This document shows positions 1 to 6,935 of a DNA stretch of 17,664 nucleotides, in pieces. The DNA comes from CAYTSA01 sp964440345. Lineage in GTDB: Bacteria; Desulfobacterota; Desulfovibrionia; Desulfovibrionales; Desulfovibrionaceae. A program made the translations under genes and the position numbers. Position 1 is the first letter of the stretch; each line of letters starts with the position of its first letter. The notes beneath the pieces were generated by a model. It made no database searches. It was not told where the DNA came from and was given only the letters and a program-made list of their open reading frames with translations. The stretch lies in NCBI GenBank assembly GCA_964440345.1, contig CAYTSA010000082.1, positions 1 to 17,664 of the forward strand, read 5' to 3'.

Positions 1-18
1 TTGTCAAACTTTGGGAGT

Positions 19-37
19 CCCCCGGCAAAGCCGGGGG
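19..37. terminator. Perfect GC hairpin, possible terminator of an upstream gene
   Basis: CCCCCGGC (19-26) pairs fully with GCCGGGGG (30-37) around an AAA loop, and only three T residues follow on the + strand. The stem is strong but the T tract is poor. It could end a gene lying left of the window, or be one copy of a dispersed palindromic repeat. Only one copy is visible here. Confidence 0.45.
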
Positions 38-60
38 TTTACCCAGAGGCAATTATTTTA

Positions 61-107
61 CAGGAGCGAGCGTTGTCTCAAGGCTACAATGCGCCAGGGT
101 GCTCCTG
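61..107. other. Extended imperfect hairpin of unknown role
   Basis: An outer stem CAGGAGC (61-67) / GCTCCTG (101-107) encloses an inner stem GCGTTGT (70-76) / ACAATGC (86-92, with one G-U pair) and a 9-base loop. The structure is followed by an A+T-rich stretch. It could be part of a small RNA, a transcript end or a DNA-level repeat; the sequence does not decide. Confidence 0.3.
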
Positions 108-282
108 ATCCACCGCTTAAATATTAAAAAATCCACGTTTCGTTCGGAAAACCAAACAAATAGAATGCGTTTGCACACAAAAAGCTATCACCAACGAGTC
201 GTCGCCGCCATGCTCAATGGCGCATCAAGATACAGAGCATCAGGGCGGGCGACCGCAAGGGGCGCCCCTACGCTATGACGTA

Positions 283-310
283 TTGATGCAATCTATCGTA
301 CGTGTATAGA
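283..310 (+). promoter_or_regulatory. Possible sigma-70 promoter for the receptor-transporter operon
   Basis: TTGATG (283-288) and TATAGA (305-310) are separated by 16 bases, close to the -35/-10 consensus TTGACA-N17-TATAAT. It lies about 119 bases upstream of the preferred receptor start codon and reads towards it. This is a match by eye only. Confidence 0.4.
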
Positions 311-428
311 CTTGAGGCAACTCCTGCCTGGCCTGTAGCCGGGTTGCCGGGCCTGCGCTGCCAAGCCGTGGATTTTGGTTGCCCTAATCCCTTTTCCTTT
401 TACGCGGTTTGGTGTATGCACTTTCTCC

Positions 429-2528
429 ATGAGAACCATACTGCAGCGCTATGCATTCTCATGGGCACAGGCAGGCCTGTACACGTGCGCTTTGACTTTG
501 TGCATGGCGCTTGCCGTCTTTTTTTTGGTGGCTATATCCGCTTATGCTGTCAACGCCGACCCTCTGCTGCAGCTCAGCCTGGAAGAACTGATGCAGATAG
601 AGGTAACCTCCGCCTCCAAAAAAGAACAAACTCTTTCCCGCATTCCTGCGGCTGTAACCGTCATCACCCAGGAAGACATCCGCCGCTCCACGGCCACGAC
701 CATCCCTGGCTTGTTGCGGCAGGTTCCCGGTTTGAACGTGGCCCGCATCAACGCCGACGGCTGGGCTGTCAGCTCGCGGGGCTTTAACGAACGCTTTTCC
801 AACAAGCTGCTGGTGCTCATTGACGGCCGGCCCATCTACACCCCACTCTTTGCCGGCGTGTACTGGCCCATCCACGAAACCATGCTGGAAACCATAGACC
901 GCATCGAAGTAATCCGCGGCCCCGGCGGCTCGGTGTGGGGCGCCAACGCCTTTAACGGGGTCATCAACATCATCACCAAAAACGCGGCGGACACCCAAGG
1001 CGTGCATCTGACCGGCATTGTGGGAGACGAAGAAAAAGCCCGGGCCGGATTCCGCCTGGGGGCCGGCGGAGAGCACCTGGCCTACCGCATCAACGTGCTA
1101 TACAGCGAACGCGGCGAACAGACCCTGCGCGAGGACGGCCTTCCTGGAGCCGGCGGCTCCGCCCGAGACCGGGCGCACACGCTTGTGGGCGGATTCCGGA
1201 CCGACGCCCAGCTCAGCCGGCGGGACGTGCTCACCGTCACCGGCGGTTTGTATGACAACCAGGCGCAGGAGCCTTCTGTGGCTATGCTTTTTGGCCCGCC
1301 TTACGCAGCTCTTGGCGACAACCGCATCCACACCATCGGCGGCCACCTCCTGGCCCGCTGGGAACACACCCTGGATGCACGCTCTGATCTTTCGTTTCAG
1401 GTGTTTGTGGACCACATGGAGTCCCATCAATACCTGCGCCGGCCAGACCAGGACATAGAGTTAACCGACCGTATCACAACACTGGACCTTGAATGCACCC
1501 ACCTCTTCCAGCCCCTGGACCGCCACGAAATAGTCTGGGGCCTGGGCGCGCGAACCATGTTCGACTACTACGACAGCAGCGACACATACTTCTGGTCTTA
1601 CGATCCCAAACGCAGAGAACACGTCCTGTACTCTGGTTTTGTGCAGGACGAGATTGAACTGTTCAAAGACCGGTTTTGGCTGACCCTGGGCGCCAAGCTG
1701 GAGCACAACGCCTTTACCGGCCTGGAGTTCGCCCCCTCTGCCAAAGGGGTATACAGCATAGACGACACGCGCTCGGTCTGGGCCTCTATTTCCCGGGCAG
1801 TGCGCACTCCTTCGCGCCAGGAGCGGGACACCAAACAACTCTTTGTGGACATGGAGACCGCAGAAGACACGGGCTTGCCTGTGGATATCCCCCTGTTTTT
1901 GCAAGGCTCTGACGACTACTCATCTGAAGAAGTTTGGGCCCTGGAGGCTGGCTACAGGACCCGCCCCTCGCCGGCCTTTTCCCTGGACGCCAACCTGTTC
2001 TACAATTTCTACAACTCCTTGCGCACGTATGACGGCCCGGAACTGTCAATGGACCCCACCCCGGCGCTCTACTCCAGCATCCACAACAACATGAAAGGCG
2101 AAGGCTACGGTCTGGAGCTTTCCACCGTCCTGGACTTTTACGACTGGTGGCGCGTCAAGGGCGCATACAGCTATCTATACACCGACCTCTGGCTCATCAA
2201 CGGCTCCACCGCGGACTACACCCGTGACGAGGCCCAGGACATGGCGCCGCGGCATTCGCTGTTCCTGCAATCGCGCATGGACCTGCCCCGCAATGTGGAG
2301 CTGGACGTTACCTTGCGTTGCGTGGACAAATTGCGTTTTACCGGCGTTCCCGCCTACACCGAATTGGACCTGCGGTTGGGCTGGGAGCCGCAGCCCGGGC
2401 TGCAGGTGGACCTGATCGGCCGCAACCTGCTCAACGAATCGCACTACGAGTTTTTCGACAACTTCTTCTCCCGCCGGGGCGTGGAAATCGACCGGACGGC
2501 TTTTGTCCGGGTTTCCTGGTCTTTTTGA
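429..2528 (+). CDS. TonB-dependent outer-membrane receptor
   Basis: Predicted gated beta-barrel importer of the outer membrane, energised by TonB-ExbB-ExbD (known for the family). From ATG 429 the protein has 699 residues, a usual size. It opens with a basic, hydrophobic signal peptide ending in AVNA, followed by a segment rich in SLEEL and EVTSASKKEQ typical of one receptor group. The plug domain follows (about residues 60-185) with IPAAVTVITQEDI, LLRQVPGLNVA, LIDGRPIYTP, IEVIRGPGGSVWGANAFNGVINIITK. The rest is barrel-like and ends in aromatic VRVSWSF, the expected terminal strand signal. A TTG start at 375 would add 18 residues before the signal peptide; I prefer ATG 429, though no clear ribosome binding site precedes it. 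The next gene, a nucleoside transporter, suggests a nucleoside or nucleotide-related substrate; that is inference. Confidence 0.9.
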   Translation: MRTILQRYAFSWAQAGLYTCALTLCMALAVFFLVAISAYAVNADPLLQLSLEELMQIEVTSASKKEQTLSRIPAAVTVITQEDIRRSTATTIPGLLRQVPGLNVARINADGWAVSSRGFNERFSNKLLVLIDGRPIYTPLFAGVYWPIHETMLETIDRIEVIRGPGGSVWGANAFNGVINIITKNAADTQGVHLTGIVGDEEKARAGFRLGAGGEHLAYRINVLYSERGEQTLREDGLPGAGGSARDRAHTLVGGFRTDAQLSRRDVLTVTGGLYDNQAQEPSVAMLFGPPYAALGDNRIHTIGGHLLARWEHTLDARSDLSFQVFVDHMESHQYLRRPDQDIELTDRITTLDLECTHLFQPLDRHEIVWGLGARTMFDYYDSSDTYFWSYDPKRREHVLYSGFVQDEIELFKDRFWLTLGAKLEHNAFTGLEFAPSAKGVYSIDDTRSVWASISRAVRTPSRQERDTKQLFVDMETAEDTGLPVDIPLFLQGSDDYSSEEVWALEAGYRTRPSPAFSLDANLFYNFYNSLRTYDGPELSMDPTPALYSSIHNNMKGEGYGLELSTVLDFYDWWRVKGAYSYLYTDLWLINGSTADYTRDEAQDMAPRHSLFLQSRMDLPRNVELDVTLRCVDKLRFTGVPAYTELDLRLGWEPQPGLQVDLIGRNLLNESHYEFFDNFFSRRGVEIDRTAFVRVSWSF

Positions 2529-2559
2529 CCCGTTATACGCCTGAGATAAGGGGGCTCTC

Positions 2560-3807
2560 ATGTTGCAGGGGTTGTTGGGCGTTGGTGCGTTCATGGGGCT
2601 GGCTTGGCTTTTCAGCGAAAACAGAAAATGCGTAAACTGGCGCACTGTGGTTGTCGGGCTGGGGCTGCAGCTTCTCGTGGGCCTGCTTTGCCTGAAAGTT
2701 CCGCCTGTGCGGGAACTGTTTCTGCACCTGAACACCATAGTGGAAATACTGGAACAGGCCACCAAGGCCGGGACCTCTTTTGTGTTCGGCTATGTGGGCG
2801 GCGCAGACCGCCCCTTTGCGGAGCCGCACCCCGGGGCCGCCTTTGTGCTGGCCTTTCAGGCCCTGCCGCTCATTCTGGTGGTCAGCGCTCTTTCTTCCCT
2901 GCTCTTTTACTGGCGCATTCTGCCGGCTATCGTGCGCGGGGTCTCCTGGCTGCTTTCCCGGTCCATGGGCATAGGCGGCGCGCTGGGGGTGGGCGTGGGC
3001 GTCAACGTGTTCGTGGGCATGGTGGAGGCCCCGCTGTTCATCCGGCCCTACCTTTCGCGCATGACCCGCAGTGAACTCTTCACCCTCATGACCGTGGGCA
3101 TGGCCACCATAGCCGGCACAGTGCTGGTGCTCTACGCCTCCATTCTTGGCAACGCCGTGCCTGGCGCGCTGGGGCACATTCTCACCGCCTCGCTCATGAG
3201 CGCGCCGGCCTCGGTGCTCATAGCCCGGCTCATGATCCCCGAAACCGCCAGCCCGGACCAGCTGACCACCGGCGAGATCACACCGCCGCGGCAAGCCTCT
3301 GGAACCATGGACGCCGTGGCCAAGGGGACAGAAGACGGCGTCAACCTGCTGCTGCACGTCACGGCCATGCTGCTGGTGTTGGTCGCCTTGGTGGCCCTGG
3401 CCAACCAGCTACTGGGACTGCTGCCGGCCGTTGGCGGCGCGCCGCTCAAGCTGGAGCGTATGCTCGGCTGGTTCATGGCGCCGGTTGTCTGGCTCATGGG
3501 CGTGCCGGCTGGCGAAGCCATGACCGCAGGTTCGCTGATGGGCGTCAAAACTGTACTCAATGAACTGCTGGCCTACCTACAGCTGGCCGGCCTGCCAGAG
3601 GACGCGCTCTCTGAGCGCAGCAAGCTGATCATGACTTACGGCTTGTGCGGATTTGCCAACCCGGGCAGTTTGGGCATCATGATCGGAGGCATGGGCTGCA
3701 TGGCGCCAGACCGGCGGGTGGAGATAGTGGCCCTGGGCTTTCGCTCCATAGTGGCCGGCACGCTTGCTGCGTGCATGACCGGGGCCATGGCCGGGCTGCT
3801 GGTGTAG
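2560..3807 (+). CDS. Concentrative nucleoside transporter (CNT family)
   Basis: Inner-membrane nucleoside symporter of the CNT/NupC family, 415 residues, the usual length for bacterial members. It is hydrophobic throughout with many membrane segments. Family motifs are visible: NVFVGMVEAPLFIRPY (residues 149-164), GVKTVLNELLAY (328-339) and CGFANPGSLGI (363-373). As I recall the Vibrio CNT structure, the Asn and Val of NVFVG contribute to the sodium site and the Glu of VEAPL, the Glu of NEL and the Asn/Ser of FANPGS hold the nucleoside; equivalents of all are present. The pair that contacts the base in that protein (Gln-Thr of GQTE) is Met-Val here. ATG 2560 follows a GGGGG-containing weak ribosome site. 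It sits 31 bases after the receptor gene, so the two are probably co-transcribed. Confidence 0.88.
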   Translation: MLQGLLGVGAFMGLAWLFSENRKCVNWRTVVVGLGLQLLVGLLCLKVPPVRELFLHLNTIVEILEQATKAGTSFVFGYVGGADRPFAEPHPGAAFVLAFQALPLILVVSALSSLLFYWRILPAIVRGVSWLLSRSMGIGGALGVGVGVNVFVGMVEAPLFIRPYLSRMTRSELFTLMTVGMATIAGTVLVLYASILGNAVPGALGHILTASLMSAPASVLIARLMIPETASPDQLTTGEITPPRQASGTMDAVAKGTEDGVNLLLHVTAMLLVLVALVALANQLLGLLPAVGGAPLKLERMLGWFMAPVVWLMGVPAGEAMTAGSLMGVKTVLNELLAYLQLAGLPEDALSERSKLIMTYGLCGFANPGSLGIMIGGMGCMAPDRRVEIVALGFRSIVAGTLAACMTGAMAGLLV

Positions 3808-3819
3808 CTGCAACAAGTT

Positions 3820-3850
3820 CGCCCCCCGGAGTGGTAAGTTCCAGGGGGCG
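3820..3850. terminator. Hairpin between convergent genes
   Basis: CGCCCCC (3820-3826) pairs with GGGGGCG (3844-3850); inside it GGA (3828-3830) pairs with TCC (3840-3842), with one mismatch between the two stems. It starts 12 bases after the transporter stop codon and lies before the end of the convergent kinase-like gene. There is no T tract on either strand, so it is a non-canonical or bidirectional terminator candidate. Confidence 0.5.
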
Positions 3851-3906
3851 TATGGTAAGTGGGTGGTGAGCCCTGTTTGCTTGGAAAGAGGGAAGCGTCC
3901 GTTCTG

Positions 3907-4710
3907 TTATGCGTCCAGCCCCGGGTTTACGCCCACGTGGGCGGCCTTGACGCCAGAGGCTCCGTGCAGCAGCTTGCGGACCTTGCGAGCCAAGACCGGC
4001 TCTTGCTCCAGAGGCCCATTCACGGTGACGTACACTTCGCCGTTGCGGGAGAATGCCTGGGCAGAGGGGAAATCCGGCAACAGGCGGGCTTCCGCCTCGG
4101 CGGTCAAGACCATGTCCTCAAGCGTTTTGCGGGCCTGGGCGGTCATGGCGAAGCGGTCTTTTTGGGCCATGGCGACAATCTGTTCCACTGCGTCTTCAAA
4201 GGAAGTCGAGGACAAGTTGATACACAGGTCGTAGAGCGAAGCATCGCGGTTGTCCACACTGTAAAGCCGGCGGGTCCACTCGCAGCGTTCCCGGTCCAAG
4301 CGGGCCAGATGGGCGCGCGCTTCTGTTTCAGTCAGGTTGTCGCGGCGCATTTCCTCGCGCACGCGCTGGTCAAAGTCAGCCACGATGCGCACCTTCAGGG
4401 CCTGGGAAAGCCCAGCCAGAAACACGTGGCCGGCAAGGCCATGGTAGACCACGCCGCCCTTGGCTACACGGCGCAACAAAGCCGCCTTGAACAGGGCCAC
4501 GTGGCGCTTCTTGTTGTGGAAAAGCCGCTCCAGAAACGAAGGAGCATCTGTCACCGCTTTGCGCATGGCTTCCTGATCCACGCCGCATTCATCGGCGGCC
4601 TGGAGCAGGGCCTCCCGGCCCAGGCAAGTCAAACCAAGCCGTTTAGCCGCCTCCTTGGCCACGGCGCCGCCCTGGCTGCAGGAATCGCGGGAAATACTGA
4701 TTATTGTCAT
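3907..4710 (-). CDS. Cytidylate-kinase-like protein with a small C-terminal alpha/beta domain
   Basis: 267 residues. The N-terminal two thirds match the cytidylate-kinase-like family (often annotated Cytidylate_kin2): ISISRDSCSQGGAVAKEAAKRLG at residues 4-26 in the place of the nucleotide-binding loop, LGREALL near 30, GGVVYHGLAGHVFL (85-98), then basic and acidic helices and LYSVDNRDASLYDLCIN (149-165). These proteins resemble CMP kinase but their true substrate is usually unknown. The last 70 residues (about 193-265) look like a small BON-like domain (VYVTVNG, ARKVRKLL, VKAAHVGVNP); that assignment is tentative. ATG 4710 has a good ribosome site, TAAGGAG about 9 bases upstream. The upstream region carries a -24/-12-like promoter and palindromic sites that fit control by the sigma-54 activator encoded just upstream. 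Confidence 0.75.
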   Translation of the reverse strand: MTIISISRDSCSQGGAVAKEAAKRLGLTCLGREALLQAADECGVDQEAMRKAVTDAPSFLERLFHNKKRHVALFKAALLRRVAKGGVVYHGLAGHVFLAGLSQALKVRIVADFDQRVREEMRRDNLTETEARAHLARLDRERCEWTRRLYSVDNRDASLYDLCINLSSTSFEDAVEQIVAMAQKDRFAMTAQARKTLEDMVLTAEAEARLLPDFPSAQAFSRNGEVYVTVNGPLEQEPVLARKVRKLLHGASGVKAAHVGVNPGLDA

Positions 4711-4763
4711 GTATAGCTTCTCCTTAAAGAAAGTGTTCGTGCAATACGCACAAGCTGGCTACT

Positions 4764-4779
4764 ATCAACAATCGAGCCA
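4764..4779 (-). promoter_or_regulatory. Possible sigma-54 (-24/-12) promoter of the kinase-like gene
   Basis: On the minus strand the bases read TGGCTC-GATTG-TTGAT against the consensus TGGCAC-N5-TTGCW. The -24 GG is intact and spacing is right; the -12 GC is GA, which weakens the match. Transcription would begin near 4752, leaving a leader of about 40 bases before ATG 4710. Its position, 65-180 bases downstream of palindromic sites and next to an activator gene, raises its credibility. Confidence 0.42.
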
Positions 4780-4841
4780 CACAGAAAAAAACAAATGATT
4801 CAAAGTAGTAATATAATTGATGGTATTTCTGGGGAACCGCT

Positions 4842-4871
4842 GTGCAACTTTCAATCGTTGCACAATGCAAC
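4842..4871. promoter_or_regulatory. Palindromic activator-site cluster 1 (GTTGC/GCAAC)
   Basis: GTTGC (4857-4861), five bases, GCAAC (4867-4871) form a perfect inverted repeat. The same GTTGCAC also forms a second inverted repeat with GTGCAAC (4842-4848) across eight bases. A near copy of the first palindrome is found 89 bases away at 4946-4960. Dyads of this kind upstream of a -24/-12 element are typical of enhancer sites for sigma-54 activators; the protein that binds them is inferred from the neighbouring gene. Confidence 0.55.
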
Positions 4872-4927
4872 ACACACCTAGAACTGATGCGCACCACAGC
4901 ACGCAGGCCAAGGCTCACCATAAAAAT

Positions 4928-4960
4928 GTTGCAAATTGCTTCGAAGTTGCAAAACGCAAC
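4928..4960. promoter_or_regulatory. Palindromic activator-site cluster 2 (GTTGC/GCAAC)
   Basis: GTTGC (4946-4950), AAAAC, GCAAC (4956-4960) is a perfect dyad with the same half-sites, spacing and trailing AC as cluster 1. Eighteen bases to the left lies a degenerate copy, GTTGC (4928-4932), AAATT, GCTTC (4938-4942). The cluster starts 13 bases beyond the stop codon of the activator gene and is about 175 bases upstream of the -24 element. Confidence 0.55.
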
Positions 4961-4972
4961 ACTCTGGTTAGA

Positions 4973-6328
4973 CTACGCGGTGTGATACCCCTTGAGCTTG
5001 CGCCACAAGGACGAGCGGTTAAGCCCTAGAATGCGTGCTGCTTCGCTCTTGTTGCCGCCAGTCGCCTCCATGACCTCTGCGATGTAGCTGCGCTCCAGTT
5101 CTGCCAGCGTGGGATAGCTCTTGCCGTGCTTGTGGCCGGAGTTGCAGGGAGTGCGGCGCGACGAAACATCCTGGAGACGCCGGGGAAGGTGTTTGCATTT
5201 GATTTCCGGATCGTCACAAAGCACTATGGCCCTCTCCACCACGTTTTCCAATTCTCGGACATTTCCGGGAAACGGATAACTCATGAACAGGGCCATCACT
5301 TCTTCAGAGATACGAGGCGCCTGCCGCTTGAACTCTGCAGCGTACTTATCGATGAAGTAACGGCAAAAAAGGGGGATGTCGTCCCTGCGGTCGCGCAGGG
5401 GAGGAATATGCAGGGTGAAGACATTAAGCCGGTAGTACAAATCTTCCCGAAAGGCGCCCCGGGCGACTTCGTCGCTCAAATCCTTGTTCGTGGCGGCCAG
5501 TACGCGCACGTCTACCAGGACTTCTTTGGCGCCTCCCACGCGCATGACAGCCTTTTCCTGCAGCACCCGCAACAACTGCACTTGCATGGAGGCTGAGGTC
5601 TCTGCGATTTCATCTAGCAAAATGGTTCCGCCAGAGGCGGTTTCGAAAAGACCCTTTTTCAGCTCTGCTGCGCCGGTGAACGCCCCAGGCTCGTGGCCGA
5701 AGAGTTCGTTTGCCAGCAATTCGTCAGACAACGCGCCGCAGTTCACTGCCAGAAAGGTCTTGTCCGCCCGGCGGCTCATGGCGTGCAGAGTTCGAGAGAC
5801 CAGCTCCTTGCCGGCGCCGGTTTCGCCGTGCACTAGCACAGTGCAATCCAGGGCCGCCACGCGTCGGATGGTCTTTTTCAGCTCCTGCACAGGCGGACTT
5901 TGGCCTATGATTTTTGGCCCCTGGCTCTCGCGCAGCAACTTGCGCAGCTCCTCCAGCTCCAGATTCTGTATGCGCTGCTCCAAAGCTTTCTGGGTAAGCA
6001 GCTCGATTTTGTCCAGGCTAAGGGGATACGCCATGTAGTGAAAAGCGCCGCCTTTGACCGCGGCCACGGCCCCCTCCACGTTAGGTTCGGCGGCGGAGAG
6101 GATGACTTCTGTCTTTGGCTGCTTGCTTTTGACCTCGTCGAGCACCTGCAAACACTCGCCAGGGCCGGCAGCCACAAAAACCACATCGTATTCGTCCTGG
6201 TCCAACAGACCGTCAAAGCTGTCAAAGTCGCTGGCGGTGCGGACGTCGTGGCTCTTTGCGCGAAATACCTCCGCCAGCTGCTCAAGCCTGGCGCTGTTCT
6301 GGTCGAAAAGAAGAATTGCCCCGCGCAT
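4973..6328 (-). CDS. Sigma-54-dependent transcriptional activator with a degenerate receiver domain
   Basis: 451 residues from ATG 6328: a receiver-like domain (1-120), an AAA+ sigma-54 interaction domain (about 138-365) and a Fis-type helix-turn-helix (about 408-448). The central domain is complete: Walker A GETGAGKE (168-175), sigma-54 loop GAFTGA (215-220), Walker B TILLDE (235-240), and the arginine region FREDLYYRLNVF (293-304). The receiver fold is recognisable but lacks function-defining residues: the phospho-acceptor position in YDVVFVAAG is Ala53, the second acidic residue is Gln10 (LLFDQ) and the conserved Lys is Tyr101 (MAYPLSLD). It is thus unlikely to be activated by phosphorylation. 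The frame stays open to 6736, but that stretch overlaps dtd and shows no domain; no strong ribosome site marks 6328, and a GTG at 6337 is possible. It probably regulates the kinase-like gene downstream. Confidence 0.88.
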   Translation of the reverse strand: MRGAILLFDQNSARLEQLAEVFRAKSHDVRTASDFDSFDGLLDQDEYDVVFVAAGPGECLQVLDEVKSKQPKTEVILSAAEPNVEGAVAAVKGGAFHYMAYPLSLDKIELLTQKALEQRIQNLELEELRKLLRESQGPKIIGQSPPVQELKKTIRRVAALDCTVLVHGETGAGKELVSRTLHAMSRRADKTFLAVNCGALSDELLANELFGHEPGAFTGAAELKKGLFETASGGTILLDEIAETSASMQVQLLRVLQEKAVMRVGGAKEVLVDVRVLAATNKDLSDEVARGAFREDLYYRLNVFTLHIPPLRDRRDDIPLFCRYFIDKYAAEFKRQAPRISEEVMALFMSYPFPGNVRELENVVERAIVLCDDPEIKCKHLPRRLQDVSSRRTPCNSGHKHGKSYPTLAELERSYIAEVMEATGGNKSEAARILGLNRSSLWRKLKGYHTA

Positions 6329-6440
6329 GCAGCGCACACTAGCGCGCCTGGGGGCAAAAGGAAAGCCAGCCTGCAAATCGTCAATAAGATGTAAGAGAGT
6401 ATGAGATGACAGCGCGCCTACTTTCAGGTAGTTAGCTTGC
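6329..6440. promoter_or_regulatory. Divergent intergenic region between the activator gene and dtd
   Basis: These 112 bases must contain the promoters for both the activator gene (-) and the long operon starting with dtd (+). I see no convincing -35/-10 pair. A 9-base direct repeat AGCGCGCCT occurs at 6341-6349 and 6411-6419, one copy near each gene start; it contains a GCGCGC palindrome and could be a regulator site, but the evidence is thin. Confidence 0.3.
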
Positions 6441-6935
6441 ATGCTATTGCTTATCCAGCGGGTAAAAGCAGCGCAAGTATCTATCGGCGGTGAAGCCCTG
6501 GCCGCCATAGGGCCGGGACTCCTGGTGTTTGCCGGCTTTGGAGAAGAGGACGGGGAGACTTTGCCCGCCACCAGCTTGTGGCGGACCGTGTTGTCCAAGA
6601 CGTTGGATTTACGAATATTTCCTGACAATGACGGCAGGATGAACGTTTCCTTGAAAGAAGCAAACGGAGAATTGCTGGCAGTCTCGCAGTTCACCTTGTT
6701 TGCAGACTGCCGCAAAGGCCGGCGGCCCTCGTTCACCGGCGCAGCTGCGCCGGCCAGGGCGCAACGCCTCTATGACCGGCTGGTGCAGGACTGGTCTGCA
6801 CTGTTGCCCGGCAAAGTGCGAAGCGGCGTTTTTGGCGCAGATATGGATGTCAGCCTGACCAACTGGGGCCCGGTAACCATGATTCTCGACAGCAACACCT
6901 TCGGCGGACAACGCGCCGGTATGGAGCAGCAGTGA
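6441..6935 (+). CDS. dtd: D-aminoacyl-tRNA deacylase
   Basis: Cytosolic proofreading enzyme that hydrolyses D-amino acids (and glycine mischarged on tRNA-Ala) from tRNA, 164 residues with extra tail compared with the usual 145-150. Signatures: MLLLIQRVKAAQV at the start, VLSKTLDLRIFPD (50-62), the catalytic motif SQFTLFAD (82-89), RRPSF (94-98) and the Gly-cisPro motif NWGPVT (141-146), where most relatives I recall have NDGPVT. ATG 6441 coincides with the conserved N-terminus. Its TGA stop overlaps the GTG start of the next gene (GTGA), so it is the first gene of the signalling-motility operon by position, although functionally unrelated. Confidence 0.93.
   Translation: MLLLIQRVKAAQVSIGGEALAAIGPGLLVFAGFGEEDGETLPATSLWRTVLSKTLDLRIFPDNDGRMNVSLKEANGELLAVSQFTLFADCRKGRRPSFTGAAAPARAQRLYDRLVQDWSALLPGKVRSGVFGADMDVSLTNWGPVTMILDSNTFGGQRAGMEQQ

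Larger units (their letters stand above)
1..428. other. Non-coding leader before the TonB receptor gene
   Basis: No convincing gene lies here; the open frame beginning near 302 is out of frame with the receptor and has no recognisable protein. The stretch holds a perfect GC hairpin (19-37), a second, longer imperfect hairpin (61-107), an A+T-rich patch (about 117-165), a GC-rich imperfect inverted repeat (247-267, GGGCGACC / GGGGCGCCC) and a possible promoter (283-310). The segment from the promoter to the start codon would be a leader of about 110 bases. I looked for a cobalamin riboswitch, which often precedes TonB receptors, and saw no convincing B12 box. Confidence 0.6.

Noticed and set aside
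1..428. Cobalamin or other riboswitch before the TonB receptor
   Set aside because: No conserved B12 box or other recognisable riboswitch core could be found by eye.
3859..4716. Long open frame of 285 codons on the + strand
   Set aside because: It lies opposite the cytidylate-kinase-like gene, has no recognisable domain and no ribosome site; it is the antisense shadow of the real gene.
4842..4960. CRISPR-like interpretation of repeated GTTGC motifs
   Set aside because: The units are 5-base half-sites in dyads with irregular spacing, with no long direct repeat or spacer pattern.
6329..6736. N-terminal extension of the sigma-54 activator
   Set aside because: The frame is open, but the extension overlaps the well-supported dtd gene and has no domain; the receiver domain begins at the ATG at 6328.
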